From the NCBI GenBank assembly GCA_016707895.1, contig JADJGV010000020.1, positions 1-64,000 on the forward strand: a stretch of DNA of 64,000 nucleotides. Reading direction: 5' to 3'. The notes beneath the pieces are model-generated. The model was not told where the DNA came from, did no database searches, and saw only the letters and a program-made list of their open reading frames with translations. Of the stretch, positions 37,805-46,272 are shown one piece after another (within the stretch, counting starts at the first letter, position 1; every line of letters begins with the position of its first letter). The DNA is from Myxococcales bacterium. GTDB lineage: Bacteria; Myxococcota_A; Polyangia; Haliangiales; Haliangiaceae. A program made the position numbers and the translations under genes.

Positions 37805-38443
37805 CTACGTCGGCTCCTTGGCCCGGGCGTGGGCGGCGGCCAGCACCGCGTGGGCCATCTCGTCGGCGCCGCCCATCACCACCTTGAGCCGCCGCGAGAA
37901 GTAGTTGTAGGCGACGACCGCCGGGATCGCGACCAAGAGGCCGATCGCGGTGGCGGTGAGCGCCTCGGCGATGCCGGCCATGACCGCGGTCTCGCTGCCA
38001 GTGGTCGCGGCCTTGAGATCGTCGAACGCCTTGATGACGCCGAGCACGGTGCCGAACAGCCCGACGAACGGGACGTTGTTGCCGAGCGTGCCGAGCACGA
38101 TCAGGTTCTTGTCGGCGTCGCGCCGCCACCGGGCGCGCTCGCCGTGCATGGCCTCGGCGGCGGAGGCGGGGCCGCCGTCGAGCGCCTCGAGGCCGGTGGC
38201 GGCGACGTGCAGCGGGATCGCCGCGGAGGCGCGCCAGCGCTTGGCCAGCGCGGCCCGGGCGGCGGCGTCGCCGGCCTTGGCCAGCTCGGCGCGGGCGGCG
38301 GCGGTGTCGCCGTCCTTGCCGCGGAACCACAGCGCGCGGTCGACCATGATCGCGATCGACACGATCGACAGCACGATCAGGAGCCACATCACCCACTCGG
38401 CGCCCAGGAGGGCGAAGTCGACGAACGATTGCGTCAAGTTCAT
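37805..38443 (-). CDS. exbB: ExbB/TolQ-family proton channel subunit
   Basis: 212 residues with three membrane helices (about 13-33, 118-140, 158-180). The MotA/TolQ/ExbB signature is seen in LIVLGTLGNNVPFVGLFGTVLGVIKAF and AEALTATAIGLLVAIPAVVAYNYF, both given here in short. The ATG overlaps the truD stop by four bases (ATGA), an unusual combination of an RNA-modifying enzyme and an envelope motor in one operon. Confidence 0.93.
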   Translation of the reverse strand: MNLTQSFVDFALLGAEWVMWLLIVLSIVSIAIMVDRALWFRGKDGDTAAARAELAKAGDAAARAALAKRWRASAAIPLHVAATGLEALDGGPASAAEAMHGERARWRRDADKNLIVLGTLGNNVPFVGLFGTVLGVIKAFDDLKAATTGSETAVMAGIAEALTATAIGLLVAIPAVVAYNYFSRRLKVVMGGADEMAHAVLAAAHARAKEPT

Positions 38444-39594
38444 GAAGGGCTACTCGCGTGGGGTTCGGGGTCGGGAGCGTCGGCGTCGCCGGGGTCGACG
38501 GGATCGTCGCTGGCGGGTGGGTGGTCGTGGCCGAAGCCGTCGGCAGACTTTTGCACCTCGCGCAGGATCGCGGTGGCGTAGGCGCCGGCGGGCAGTGAAA
38601 ACGTGACGCGGATCGCGTCGGGCGCAAGCTCCTCGACCGCGGCGTCGGTCAGCCGGAGCGCGGCGGTCCGGCGGGTGCCGCTGGCCAGGTTGCCCAGCCG
38701 GGCGAAGTCGGCGACGCCGAGGTCGACCGCGGCCAAGAGCCGGGCCTCGCGGGCGTGGGCCGCGCTGTCGACGGTCGGCGCCTTCATGACCGCGCCGAAC
38801 ATCGGGCCGGTCAGCGCCAGCTCGCCGGCGTCGAGCCGGGCCTGATCGACCGCCGGCTCGGTCGAGACGAACAGCCCGCCGGTGGTGGTCTTCTCGAGGA
38901 CGTCGCCGGCGAGCACGGTGGTCACCAGGCCGTCGTCGAGCCGCTCGGCCAGCCAGCGGTTGAACAGGTACGACTGCAGCGCCGACACCAGGAACCGCTT
39001 GCGCTTGGGCGGCCCGCCGCCCTTGCCGCCGGCCCGGATGATCGCCAGCCCGGCGCCGGCGTTGTCGCCGCGGGCGCCGAACCGCTGCTCGCCGTACCAG
39101 TTGGGGGCGCCGTCGGCGAGCGCGGCCAGGATCGCGCGGGCCCGCGCGGCGGCGTCGGCGGCCGGCCCGACGTCGCGCACCACCAGCGCGAAGCGGTTGC
39201 CGCGCAGGTGGCCGGTGCGCAGCTTGTGGCGGTGGCGCGCCGCGGCCAGCACGGTGAGGCCGTCGGCGGAGTGCCCGAGCAGCGGCTCGGGGCGGGCCGG
39301 CGGCGGCAGCGACAGCCACTGCCGCGTGACCGCGTGGCGATCCTTCATGCCGGCCCAGCCGACGTCGCGCGCCGGCACGCCGGCCAGCGCCGCCAGCCGT
39401 TGCGCCGCCTCGGGCGTGGTCAGCCCGCGCTTCTCGATGTGCACGAACACGTGGTCGCCGGCGCCGTCGGCGGGGTACGCCGGGATCTCGTCGACCGCGA
39501 AGTCGTCGTCGACCGCCCGCAGCCGACCGCCGATGCCCGGCAGCGACGAGGTGCGGTACGGCAGCGACAGCGGCGGCAGGGACGGCTCGGGCAC
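38440..39594 (-). CDS. truD: tRNA pseudouridine(13) synthase TruD
   Basis: 384 residues. TruD makes pseudouridine at position 13 of tRNA-Glu. The catalytic Asp85 lies in GMKDRHAVTRQ; GNRFALVVRD, NWYGEQRFG and the C-terminal FSLPAGAYATAILRE are family motifs. The start is a GTG facing the ChaN-like gene 41 bases away. The C-terminus carries an extra acidic, Pro-rich tail of about 30 residues. It is the first gene of the truD-exbB-exbD-tonB series. Confidence 0.94.
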   Translation of the reverse strand: MPEPSLPPLSLPYRTSSLPGIGGRLRAVDDDFAVDEIPAYPADGAGDHVFVHIEKRGLTTPEAAQRLAALAGVPARDVGWAGMKDRHAVTRQWLSLPPPARPEPLLGHSADGLTVLAAARHRHKLRTGHLRGNRFALVVRDVGPAADAAARARAILAALADGAPNWYGEQRFGARGDNAGAGLAIIRAGGKGGGPPKRKRFLVSALQSYLFNRWLAERLDDGLVTTVLAGDVLEKTTTGGLFVSTEPAVDQARLDAGELALTGPMFGAVMKAPTVDSAAHAREARLLAAVDLGVADFARLGNLASGTRRTAALRLTDAAVEELAPDAIRVTFSLPAGAYATAILREVQKSADGFGHDHPPASDDPVDPGDADAPDPEPHASSPS

Positions 39595-39622
39595 GCGCGT
39601 ACTCTGGCACGGCGAGGGCTGC

Positions 39623-39628
39623 TAGAGT
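39623..39628 (+). promoter_or_regulatory. Putative -10 element TAGAGT, leaderless start
   Basis: TAGAGT ends seven bases before the GTG of the ChaN-like gene. Confidence 0.55.
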
Positions 39629-39635
39629 CGCCGCC

Positions 39636-40547
39636 GTGCGCTACTCGTTCCCGGCGTTGATCCTGGTCGTCGCGTGCGGCGGCGCGCCTCACCCCAGCGC
39701 GGCGCCCGGCCACCACGGCGCCGAGATCGGCGTGCGCGCGGCCGGCCTGCCGTTCGCGATCGTCGACGGCCACACCGGCCGCGCGGTCGCGACCGAGGCG
39801 TTCTGGGCCGCGCTGACCGCCGCCCAGGCGGTGTGCGTCGGCGAGGAGCACCCCAACCCGCACCACCACTGGGCCCAGCTGCAGGTGGTCGAGCACCTCG
39901 CGGCGGCGCCTGGCCCGCGGGCGCTGGGCCTGGAGATGATCCAGACGCCGATCCAGGGCGTCGTCGACGACTACGTCGCCGGCGCGATCGACGAGCCGAC
40001 CTTCGTGACCCGCTCGGGATGGGCCGATCGCTGGGGCTACCCGTGGGCGCTGTACCAGCCGATGCTCGCCGCCGCGCGCGGCCAGGGCTGGGCGGTGCGG
40101 GCGCTCAACGCGCCGGCCGAGCTGGTCAAGCGGGTCGGCAAGGTCGGCGTCGCCGGGCTCGAGCCGGCCGAGCGCGCGCAGCTGCCCGAGCTGGTGCTCG
40201 ACGACGCCAAGCACCGGGCGTGGTTCGACGCGCTGATGGCCGAGATGGGCGAGCACGGCGGCGACCACATGCCGTCGCCCGACAACCTCTACGCGGCGCA
40301 GGTGGTGTGGGACGAGTCGATGGCCGGCAACGCCAAGGCGTGGCTCGACGGCGGCGGCGCCGGGATCGTGATCCTGGCCGGCAACGGCCACTGCCACGAC
40401 TGGGCCGTGTCGGGGCGGCTGCGCCGGCGCGGCGCGGCGCCGGTGGTGTCGGTGCGGCCGATCATCGACGACGGGCAGGGCGGGGTGGCCGCGGCGCTGA
40501 CCGAGGGCAACGTCGACTACCTGTTCGTCATGACCATGCCGAAGTGA
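39636..40547 (+). CDS. ChaN-like haem-binding lipoprotein (DUF399)
   Basis: 303 residues. The signal peptide ends in LVVAC (Cys14). The ChaN fold is indicated by AVCVGEEHPNPHHHWAQLQVVEHL, LGLEMIQTPIQGVVDDYVAG, WGYPWALYQPMLAAARGQGW and the late IVILAGNGHCHDWAV. ChaN proteins bind haem or iron cofactors at the outer membrane. His-rich stretches (HHHW, GNGHCH) may be ligands. It is monocistronic and convergent with the PGB-like gene. Confidence 0.88.
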   Translation: MRYSFPALILVVACGGAPHPSAAPGHHGAEIGVRAAGLPFAIVDGHTGRAVATEAFWAALTAAQAVCVGEEHPNPHHHWAQLQVVEHLAAAPGPRALGLEMIQTPIQGVVDDYVAGAIDEPTFVTRSGWADRWGYPWALYQPMLAAARGQGWAVRALNAPAELVKRVGKVGVAGLEPAERAQLPELVLDDAKHRAWFDALMAEMGEHGGDHMPSPDNLYAAQVVWDESMAGNAKAWLDGGGAGIVILAGNGHCHDWAVSGRLRRRGAAPVVSVRPIIDDGQGGVAAALTEGNVDYLFVMTMPK

Positions 40548-40565
40548 CGCGGCCGGCCCCCGGCC

Positions 40566-41249
40566 TCAGGCGCCGGCCTCGGCCAGCAGCTGACTCGCGC
40601 TCTTGTCCAGCCACGCGCGGATGAACATGCAGAACTCGGCGCACTCCTCCTTGGTGTCGGGCGCCGGGAACAGCGTGATCGCGTTCATCGGGCTCTTGGC
40701 CACCAGCGCGTCGTAGATCGCCTTGGTCGCCGCGGCGGTCTTGGCGCCGAGGAAGCCGTCGACGGTCAGCGGCGCGAACCCGACCGCCTTGGCGAAGCGG
40801 TTGAGATCGGCCTGCAGCGCCTTGAAGTCGTCGTGCACCGGGCCGGCGCCGTAGGCGATCGCGTCCTTGACGTTCCACTCCTTGCCGGTGCCCTTGTGGT
40901 AGCGGCGCAGATCGCTCAGCCCCAGCGCCTTGCGCGCGGTGGTCTCGAGCCAGGTCCGCGACGCCATCGCGTGCTCGGCGGTCTCGGCCACCGTCGTCGG
41001 CGGCGCCAGCGTCACCACCAGCAGCGGGTTGGACGCGACCACGGCGAGGTGCACCGCCTTGAGCGCGGCCATGGTCTGGGGGCCGAGCACGCCGTCGACC
41101 TTGACCGCCTCGAAGCCGACCTTGTCGGCGAAGTAGTTGAGGTCGGCCTGGATGCCGCGGAACACCTCGCGCGCGGCGCCGGTGCCGGTGATGGTGTCGC
41201 CGTGCTGGGTCCAGTCGCGGCCAGTCTCGAGCTTGCGGTCGTCGGACAT
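40566..41249 (-). CDS. Protein with duplicated peptidoglycan-binding-like domain
   Basis: 227 residues with no signal peptide. Two copies of one unit occupy 30-74 and 142-186: ALQADLNRFAKAVGFAPLTVDG matches IQADLNYFADKVGFEAVKVDG, each followed by LGxxTxAAxKA. The VDGxLGxxT core resembles peptidoglycan-binding domain 1 of lytic enzymes. Between them lies a helical segment. A Shine-Dalgarno GGAGG precedes the ATG, and a TAGGCT element lies further upstream, so this transcript is leadered. A role in wall binding is inferred; without a secretion signal the export route is open. Confidence 0.65.
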   Translation of the reverse strand: MSDDRKLETGRDWTQHGDTITGTGAAREVFRGIQADLNYFADKVGFEAVKVDGVLGPQTMAALKAVHLAVVASNPLLVVTLAPPTTVAETAEHAMASRTWLETTARKALGLSDLRRYHKGTGKEWNVKDAIAYGAGPVHDDFKALQADLNRFAKAVGFAPLTVDGFLGAKTAAATKAIYDALVAKSPMNAITLFPAPDTKEECAEFCMFIRAWLDKSASQLLAEAGA

Positions 41250-41338
41250 CGGGAGCCTCCGGGTGAGGCGCCCAGCCTACACGACCTCGCCGCCCGGCCC
41301 GCCGCGGCGGCGCGCGATCGACGCCAGCTACCCCGCGG

Positions 41339-42451
41339 CTACGAGCGCGCCTGCTCCTTCCAGAACGTCAGCTGCGTGGCCGGCGCCGGCTCGCAGCCGA
41401 AATCGGCGGCCAGCTGGTTGTCGAAGCGATCGGCCGAGGCGACGAACTTGGCCACCCAGGCGGCCAGCTCGGCGCGATCGCCGTGCGCGAACACGTCGGT
41501 GATGTGCAGCGTCAGGTGCAGCCGGATGACGTTGTCGTCGAGGTCGAACGCGAACGGCGCGTGCTCGGCGCCCAGCAGGTAGCGGAACAGGTCGCCCAGG
41601 CGCTGCTTGCCCGGCTTGGCCAGCGGCGACGCGAAGCACAGGTGCTCCGAGCAGCAGCTCCAGATCTCGATCGGCGCCGAGCCGCTGTAGAACGACCAGT
41701 TGGCGGCGCCGTGGCGCGCCAGCACCGGGTCGACGCCGGCGCCGGTGAGCGCGTCCTCGACGAAGCCGACCAGCGGGTGCGGCGCCGGCGGATCGAAGTA
41801 GGTGGCCAGCTCGAGGCTCTCGAGATCCGAGCCGCAGCTCGCGCAGTAGCGCTCGGCGTGCTCGAGCAGCACGTCGCACGCCGGGCACTGCACGCCGAAC
41901 GGCGCGGTCTGGGCGTGGAACCCGTCGATGAAGGTCTGGGCGTCGCCGCCGGGGATGCCGAAGCCGACGTTGTCGGCCGCCCGCAGCTTGCAGGTGGTGA
42001 CCGCGACGATCCGGCGGGCGGCGTCGAGCATCGGCCCGCCGGAGTTGCCGGGGTTGATCGCCGCGTCGGTCTGGACGAAGTGCTGGCCGTCGAGCAGCTG
42101 GCTGGGGTTCGAGACGACGCCGTCGGTGATCGACAGCGGCAGACCGACCGGGAAGCCGACGATGCTGATCGGCTGGTTGGGCTTGAGGTCGGCGGCGGCG
42201 TGGATCGCCAGGATCTCGCCGCCCGGCGCGCTGGCCAGCTCGACGATCGCCAGGTCGCGCTGCGGGTGGATGCGGCGCACCGTGCCCAGCACCCGCCGGC
42301 GATCGCGCAGCTCGACCGCGACCTGGCGGTACGGCGCGACGACGTGGCAGTTGGTGACCAGCACCGTCGGGGCGATCAGGAAGCCCGAGCCGGTGCCGCC
42401 GCCGGTGAACACCTGGTACACGCCCAGGTCGGTGATGTCGGTGGCGCTCAT
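41339..42451 (-). CDS. Trypsin-like serine protease with zinc ribbon and YbjN-like tail
   Basis: 370 residues. The protease core has the chymotrypsin-fold triad: His in VTNCHVVAPY, Asp in RDLAIVEL and Ser in AINPGNSGGPML, as in DegP-type enzymes but without a PDZ domain or signal peptide. A four-cysteine zinc ribbon follows (CPAC ... YCASCG), then a C-terminal region (about 245-365) with LVGFVEDALTGAGVD and IRLHLTLHITDVF that resembles YbjN/type III chaperone-like folds. The ATG overlaps the upstream gene by four bases, so the two act together. Intracellular location is inferred. Confidence 0.8.
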   Translation of the reverse strand: MSATDITDLGVYQVFTGGGTGSGFLIAPTVLVTNCHVVAPYRQVAVELRDRRRVLGTVRRIHPQRDLAIVELASAPGGEILAIHAAADLKPNQPISIVGFPVGLPLSITDGVVSNPSQLLDGQHFVQTDAAINPGNSGGPMLDAARRIVAVTTCKLRAADNVGFGIPGGDAQTFIDGFHAQTAPFGVQCPACDVLLEHAERYCASCGSDLESLELATYFDPPAPHPLVGFVEDALTGAGVDPVLARHGAANWSFYSGSAPIEIWSCCSEHLCFASPLAKPGKQRLGDLFRYLLGAEHAPFAFDLDDNVIRLHLTLHITDVFAHGDRAELAAWVAKFVASADRFDNQLAADFGCEPAPATQLTFWKEQARS

Positions 42452-43701
42452 GGCGTCTCCTCGTCGCGGCTGGAGTCGTCGATGGTCTCGTCGGTGGTCG
42501 CGGCCTCGAGCTCGGCGTCGTCGCCGTCGGGCTCCCCGCCCTCGCCATCGGGCTCGCCGCCCTCGCCGCCGCTGGCGTCGCCGCAGAACTGCTCGACCAG
42601 CCCCTTGCAGTGATCCCACAGCAGCGCCGCGGCGTCGCGCCACGGCTTGCCGCCGGCCTTGGCCAGGCCGTCCATCAGCGCGGCGGCGACGTCCTCGGGC
42701 CAGGCGTAGCGCGCCAGCAGGTAGGTGCAGCTCGAGATCAGCGCCAGCGCCGCCTCGAACGACTTGCCCTGGGTGCGGTACTTGTCGATGGTCTCGATGT
42801 AGTCGCCGCTGCCGAAGTAGCCGGCCAGCGTCGACGGTTGGCCCTCAGCCAGCGGCGCCAGCGCGTAGCGGGCGTGGCCGAGGTTGGCCCGCAGCTCGGC
42901 GCTGGTGACGGCCTTCATCTCGCGGGCGGTGCGGGCCAGCGCGGCCTCGCGCTTGGCCGGATCGCCCTGGCCGTCGTTCCACACCGCCGCGCTCTCGGAG
43001 ATCCGCGCCAGCAGGTAGCCGCAGATCGGCTGCACGAACTGCACGCGGAACAGCGCGATCGCCGACACCTCGTTGAGGAACCACGTCGAGCGCTTGCGCT
43101 GCGACTCCTTGAGCAGCTCCTCGACCTCGTCCCAGTGCGTCCGCCACACCGCCTCGGCGCGGGCCAGCTCGTCGTCGGACAGCGGCTCGATCGCGGCCCG
43201 CTCCAGCGGCTGCGCGCCGAACTGGCCGACCAGCCAGTCGTCGCAGCGGTCGGCCTCGACCGGCATCCGCCGCAGCACCTCGAGCACCTTGGCCGGGTGC
43301 ATGCGAGTCAGCTTGTCGCGGAACTCCAGGTACAGCTCGTCGCCGCGCAGCCGGGGCTGGTACAGCTGGCCCGAGCCGCTGATCGTCGTCAGCGCGTAGC
43401 GCAGCGCCGCCACCGCGTTGCCGGTCGGCGGCAGCCGCACCAGCGGCACGGTGATCGCCAGCTGGCCGTCCTCGACCCGCGCGGTGACCTGCGACGAGCC
43501 CTGGACGAACGTGAAGGGCTGCGCCGCCAGGTCGCCGACGGCGGCGCCGGGGAACAGGTGCGCGAACACCTTGTGGATGGCGTCGTCGACGTGGCCGTCG
43601 TCGGAGGCGGCCGACGCCGCCTCGAGCAAGGCGTAGTCGAGGTTGAGCGGGCGCGGCAGCCGCCGGACCGGGGCCGCGTACGTGAGCGATGTGATCGCCA
43701 T
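42448..43701 (-). CDS. Unknown protein, partner of the trypsin-like protease
   Basis: 417 residues. The N-terminal 150 residues have the flavour of a YbjN/type III chaperone-like domain (VTARVEDGQLAITVPLVRLP, LYLEFRDKLTRMHPAKVLEVLRRMP), similar in style to the tail of the protease it overlaps. The middle is helical (EVEELLKESQRKRSTWFLNEVSAIALFRVQ), and the C-terminus is very acidic with a GGEPDGEGGEPDG repeat. No catalytic motif. A regulator, substrate adaptor or inhibitor of the protease would fit the context, but this is inference. Confidence 0.65.
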   Translation of the reverse strand: MAITSLTYAAPVRRLPRPLNLDYALLEAASAASDDGHVDDAIHKVFAHLFPGAAVGDLAAQPFTFVQGSSQVTARVEDGQLAITVPLVRLPPTGNAVAALRYALTTISGSGQLYQPRLRGDELYLEFRDKLTRMHPAKVLEVLRRMPVEADRCDDWLVGQFGAQPLERAAIEPLSDDELARAEAVWRTHWDEVEELLKESQRKRSTWFLNEVSAIALFRVQFVQPICGYLLARISESAAVWNDGQGDPAKREAALARTAREMKAVTSAELRANLGHARYALAPLAEGQPSTLAGYFGSGDYIETIDKYRTQGKSFEAALALISSCTYLLARYAWPEDVAAALMDGLAKAGGKPWRDAAALLWDHCKGLVEQFCGDASGGEGGEPDGEGGEPDGDDAELEAATTDETIDDSSRDEETP

Positions 43702-43747
43702 GGCCCACGAGTGTCCCCGACCCGCCGGGGCGAGCGCAACCGAGCTT

Positions 43748-43776
43748 CAGGAGGGTTTGTCGCCAAACCTCCCCCG
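43748..43776 (-). terminator. Imperfect hairpin after the MBL nuclease gene
   Basis: On the minus strand GGAGGTTTG, a GCGA-like loop and CAAACCCTCC form a bulged stem just past the stop of the beta-CASP gene. No clear U-tract follows, so it may be a Rho-dependent or processing structure. Confidence 0.4.
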
Positions 43777-43789
43777 CGGGCTCCCCTGG

Positions 43790-45193
43790 TCAGCGGGTGA
43801 TCCGCGCGCCGCGCTCCGGCACGGCCACTGCCAGCCCGCGCGCGCGCAGCCGCTCGGCCAGCGCGTCCTGGCGGTCGGGCTCGCCGTGGACCAGCACGGT
43901 CAGCCCCGCGCCGCACGCCGCGGCGTGGGCCTCGAGGTCGTCGGTGTCGGCGTGGGCCGAGAAGCCCTCGAGCGAGATCACCCGCGCGCGCAGGTCGCGC
44001 TCGACGCCCCAGATCTTGATCCGGGGCCGCCGCTCGACGATGCGCCGCCCCAGCGTGTGCTGGGCCATGAAGCCGATCGTCAGGATCGTCGTGCGGGGAT
44101 CCTCGACCAGGTTGCGCAGGTGGTGCAGCACCCGGCCGCCCTCGCACATGCCCGAGGCCGCGATGATCAGCGCCGGGCCGTCGATCTCGTTGATCGCCAT
44201 CGAGGCCTCGCGGGTGCGGGCCAGGCGCAGCCCGGTGATCGCGAACGGGTCGTCGCGGTCGAACAGCGCCCGGGTGGCGTCGTCGAAGCACTCGGGGTGC
44301 AGCCGGAACACCGACGTCACGTCGATCGCCAGCGGCGAGTCGATGAACACCGGCATCCCCAGCGCGACGCCGCGGTGCTCGAGCTCGTGCAGCACGTGCA
44401 GGAACTCCTGGGTGCGACCCAGCGCGAACGCCGGGACGATCACCTTGCCGCCCCGGGCGCGGGCCTCGGCCAGCACCGCCGCCAGCTGGTCGGCCATCGC
44501 GTCGATCGGCGGGTGGCGGACGCCGCCGTAGGTGCTCTCCATCACCAGCGTGTCGATCGGGCGCGGCGGCACCGCCGGATCGCGGATGATCGGCAGGCCG
44601 CGGCGGCCGAGGTCGCCCGAGATCACCAGCCGGTGGTGGTGCTGGCGATCGCCGATGTCGAGCACCACCTGCGCCGAGCCGAGGATGTGGCCGGCCTCGA
44701 TGAGGGTCGCGGTCACCCCCGGGATCGGCTCGAACGGGCGCTGGTACGGCTGGCCGATCATCCGATCGAGCGTGGCCAGCACCGCCCGCTCGTCGTACAG
44801 CGGCTCGACCGGCTCCCAGCCGGGATCGTCGCCGTAGCGGCGGTTCAGGTATTCCGCGTCGGCCACCTGCAGGTGGGCCACGTCGCGCAGCATCAGCGCC
44901 GACAGATCGCGGGTCGCCGGCGTCGCGTGGATCGCGCCCCCGAAGCCGCGCTGCACCAGCACCGGCAACGCGCCGCTGTGATCGATGTGGGCGTGGGTCA
45001 GGATCGCGGCGTCGGCGCGGCACGCCGCCGTCGGCAGCTCGCGGTTGCGCACGCGGCTCTCGGCGCGCCGGCCCTGGAACAGGCCGCAGTCGATCAGCAG
45101 CCGGCCGCCGGTGGTCTCGACCAGCAGCATCGAGCCGGTGACCTCGCGGGCCGCGCCCAGGACGGTCAGCTCGACGCGGGGCGCGGTGCCCAC
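43790..45193 (-). CDS. MBL-fold beta-CASP RNA-processing nuclease
   Basis: 467 residues. The metallo-beta-lactamase metal site is THAHIDHSG at 66-74, with further ligands in IEAGHILGSAQVV and ISGDLG. The beta-CASP insert has VMESTYGGVRH, VPAFALGRTQEFLHVL, SGMCEGGRVLHHL, FMAQHTLGRR and FSAHAD, as in CPSF73-like bacterial exonucleases. It probably trims RNA. It starts with GTG, four bases after the stop of the baeRF-like gene, so the two form an operon; the latter family is linked to the ribosome, which suggests a translation-quality theme. Confidence 0.93.
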   Translation of the reverse strand: MGTAPRVELTVLGAAREVTGSMLLVETTGGRLLIDCGLFQGRRAESRVRNRELPTAACRADAAILTHAHIDHSGALPVLVQRGFGGAIHATPATRDLSALMLRDVAHLQVADAEYLNRRYGDDPGWEPVEPLYDERAVLATLDRMIGQPYQRPFEPIPGVTATLIEAGHILGSAQVVLDIGDRQHHHRLVISGDLGRRGLPIIRDPAVPPRPIDTLVMESTYGGVRHPPIDAMADQLAAVLAEARARGGKVIVPAFALGRTQEFLHVLHELEHRGVALGMPVFIDSPLAIDVTSVFRLHPECFDDATRALFDRDDPFAITGLRLARTREASMAINEIDGPALIIAASGMCEGGRVLHHLRNLVEDPRTTILTIGFMAQHTLGRRIVERRPRIKIWGVERDLRARVISLEGFSAHADTDDLEAHAAACGAGLTVLVHGEPDRQDALAERLRARGLAVAVPERGARITR

Positions 45194-45197
45194 GACG

Positions 45198-45674
45198 TCA
45201 CCGCCGCCCCGGCAGCACCCCCAGATCCCCGAGGTGGCTGCGCAGCTCGGTCGGGGTCTCGCGGGTCAGATCGCGCGCGACCTCCTCGATGGTGACGCCC
45301 TTCTTCTGCAGCGCGCCGGCGTGCTCGCGCAGGTATCCGAGGAAGCGCGGCGCCGCCACCAGCGCGACCCGCCGGCACGCGGTCTCGTCGGCCATCGTCG
45401 CCACCCGGGTCAGCACCTCGGCGGCGAAGCGGCGGTCGACCTCGGCCAGGTGATCGTCGCGGTGATCGTCGACCGGGTCACCGTGGCCGCCGGCGTTGGG
45501 GTTGCCGCGCGGGCGCGCCTCGGTCCACAGCTCCTTGTGCGGCACGCGCCGCTCGGGGCTGACCAGGTCCGCGCGTTCCCGCAGCGTCGGCGCCGGATCG
45601 TCGTCCGACTCGCGCTTCCAGGTGAACAGGCGCGCGCGCGCCGCGTCGGCGATGACGATCGCGAGGGCTTGCAT
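45198..45674 (-). CDS. baeRF/Host_attach-like protein
   Basis: 158 residues. The sequence LAIVIADAARARLFTWK at the start and EVLTRVATMADETACRRVALVAAPRFLGYLREHA (in parts) match the family once named protein required for attachment to host cells, now grouped with bacterial relatives of archaeo-eukaryotic release factor 1 (baeRF). These are thought to act on stalled ribosomes. A GGAGG ribosome site lies eight bases before the ATG. It precedes the beta-CASP nuclease gene and is divergent from the hemerythrin gene. Confidence 0.82.
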   Translation of the reverse strand: MQALAIVIADAARARLFTWKRESDDDPAPTLRERADLVSPERRVPHKELWTEARPRGNPNAGGHGDPVDDHRDDHLAEVDRRFAAEVLTRVATMADETACRRVALVAAPRFLGYLREHAGALQKKGVTIEEVARDLTRETPTELRSHLGDLGVLPGRR

Positions 45675-45768
45675 GAGATCCTCCGTTGAAGCAGTCACCC
45701 CGATGTCGGTGCGAGCCCCATGCCACGGCGGCCGTCGCGCCGGTCCGAGACTTGCTTCGACTCCAGGC

Positions 45769-46200
45769 ATGGACCCAAGCGTCGCGCGCGCGCGCCTCCT
45801 CGAGCAGCACCAGGGCCTGCGGGACCGCCTCGAGCTGGTGAACGGCCTGGTGCGTCAGTACGCGAGCGGGGAGACGGTGGCCGAGGCGCTGGGCGCCGCG
45901 GTGGCCGGCGTCGCCACGGCGTTCGACGAGCACAACGCCTTCGAGGAGACGCTCCTGACGCCGATGCTGGCCGCGACCGACGGCTTCGCCGACGTGCGCA
46001 TTGCCCGCATGGTCGGCGAGCACACCGAAGAACACCGCGCTTTCTCAGCGTTCTTGGCCAGCCCGCTGGGCGAGGTCGCGACCGGCTGGGGCGACTTCGC
46101 CGAGGAGATCATCGCGCACATGGAGGCCGAGGAGCGGACCTTCCTGCACCCCTGGGTGCTCCGCGACGACCTGGTCACCGCCGACACCTCGGACGGCTGA
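45769..46200 (+). CDS. Hemerythrin-like HHE domain protein
   Basis: 143 residues of four-helix HHE type. Likely di-iron ligands are His14 (EQHQGL), His55 and Glu59 (DEHNAFEE), His85 and His89 (GEHTEEH), His117 and Glu121 (HMEAEE). Such proteins sense or bind oxygen, NO or iron. No other domain is attached. The promoter is not obvious, and the ATG lies about 95 bases from the divergent baeRF start. Confidence 0.88.
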   Translation: MDPSVARARLLEQHQGLRDRLELVNGLVRQYASGETVAEALGAAVAGVATAFDEHNAFEETLLTPMLAATDGFADVRIARMVGEHTEEHRAFSAFLASPLGEVATGWGDFAEEIIAHMEAEERTFLHPWVLRDDLVTADTSDG

Positions 46201-46259
46201 TCACGGCAGGACTTGCGTCGACGCGCCCCGGACGCGCGGATTTTTCGCGCTGGATCCAC

Positions 46260-46265
46260 TAGAGT
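46260..46265 (+). promoter_or_regulatory. Putative -10 element TAGAGT, leaderless start
   Basis: TAGAGT ends seven bases before the ATG of the OmpA lipoprotein gene. Confidence 0.55.
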
Positions 46266-46272
46266 CCGGGCC

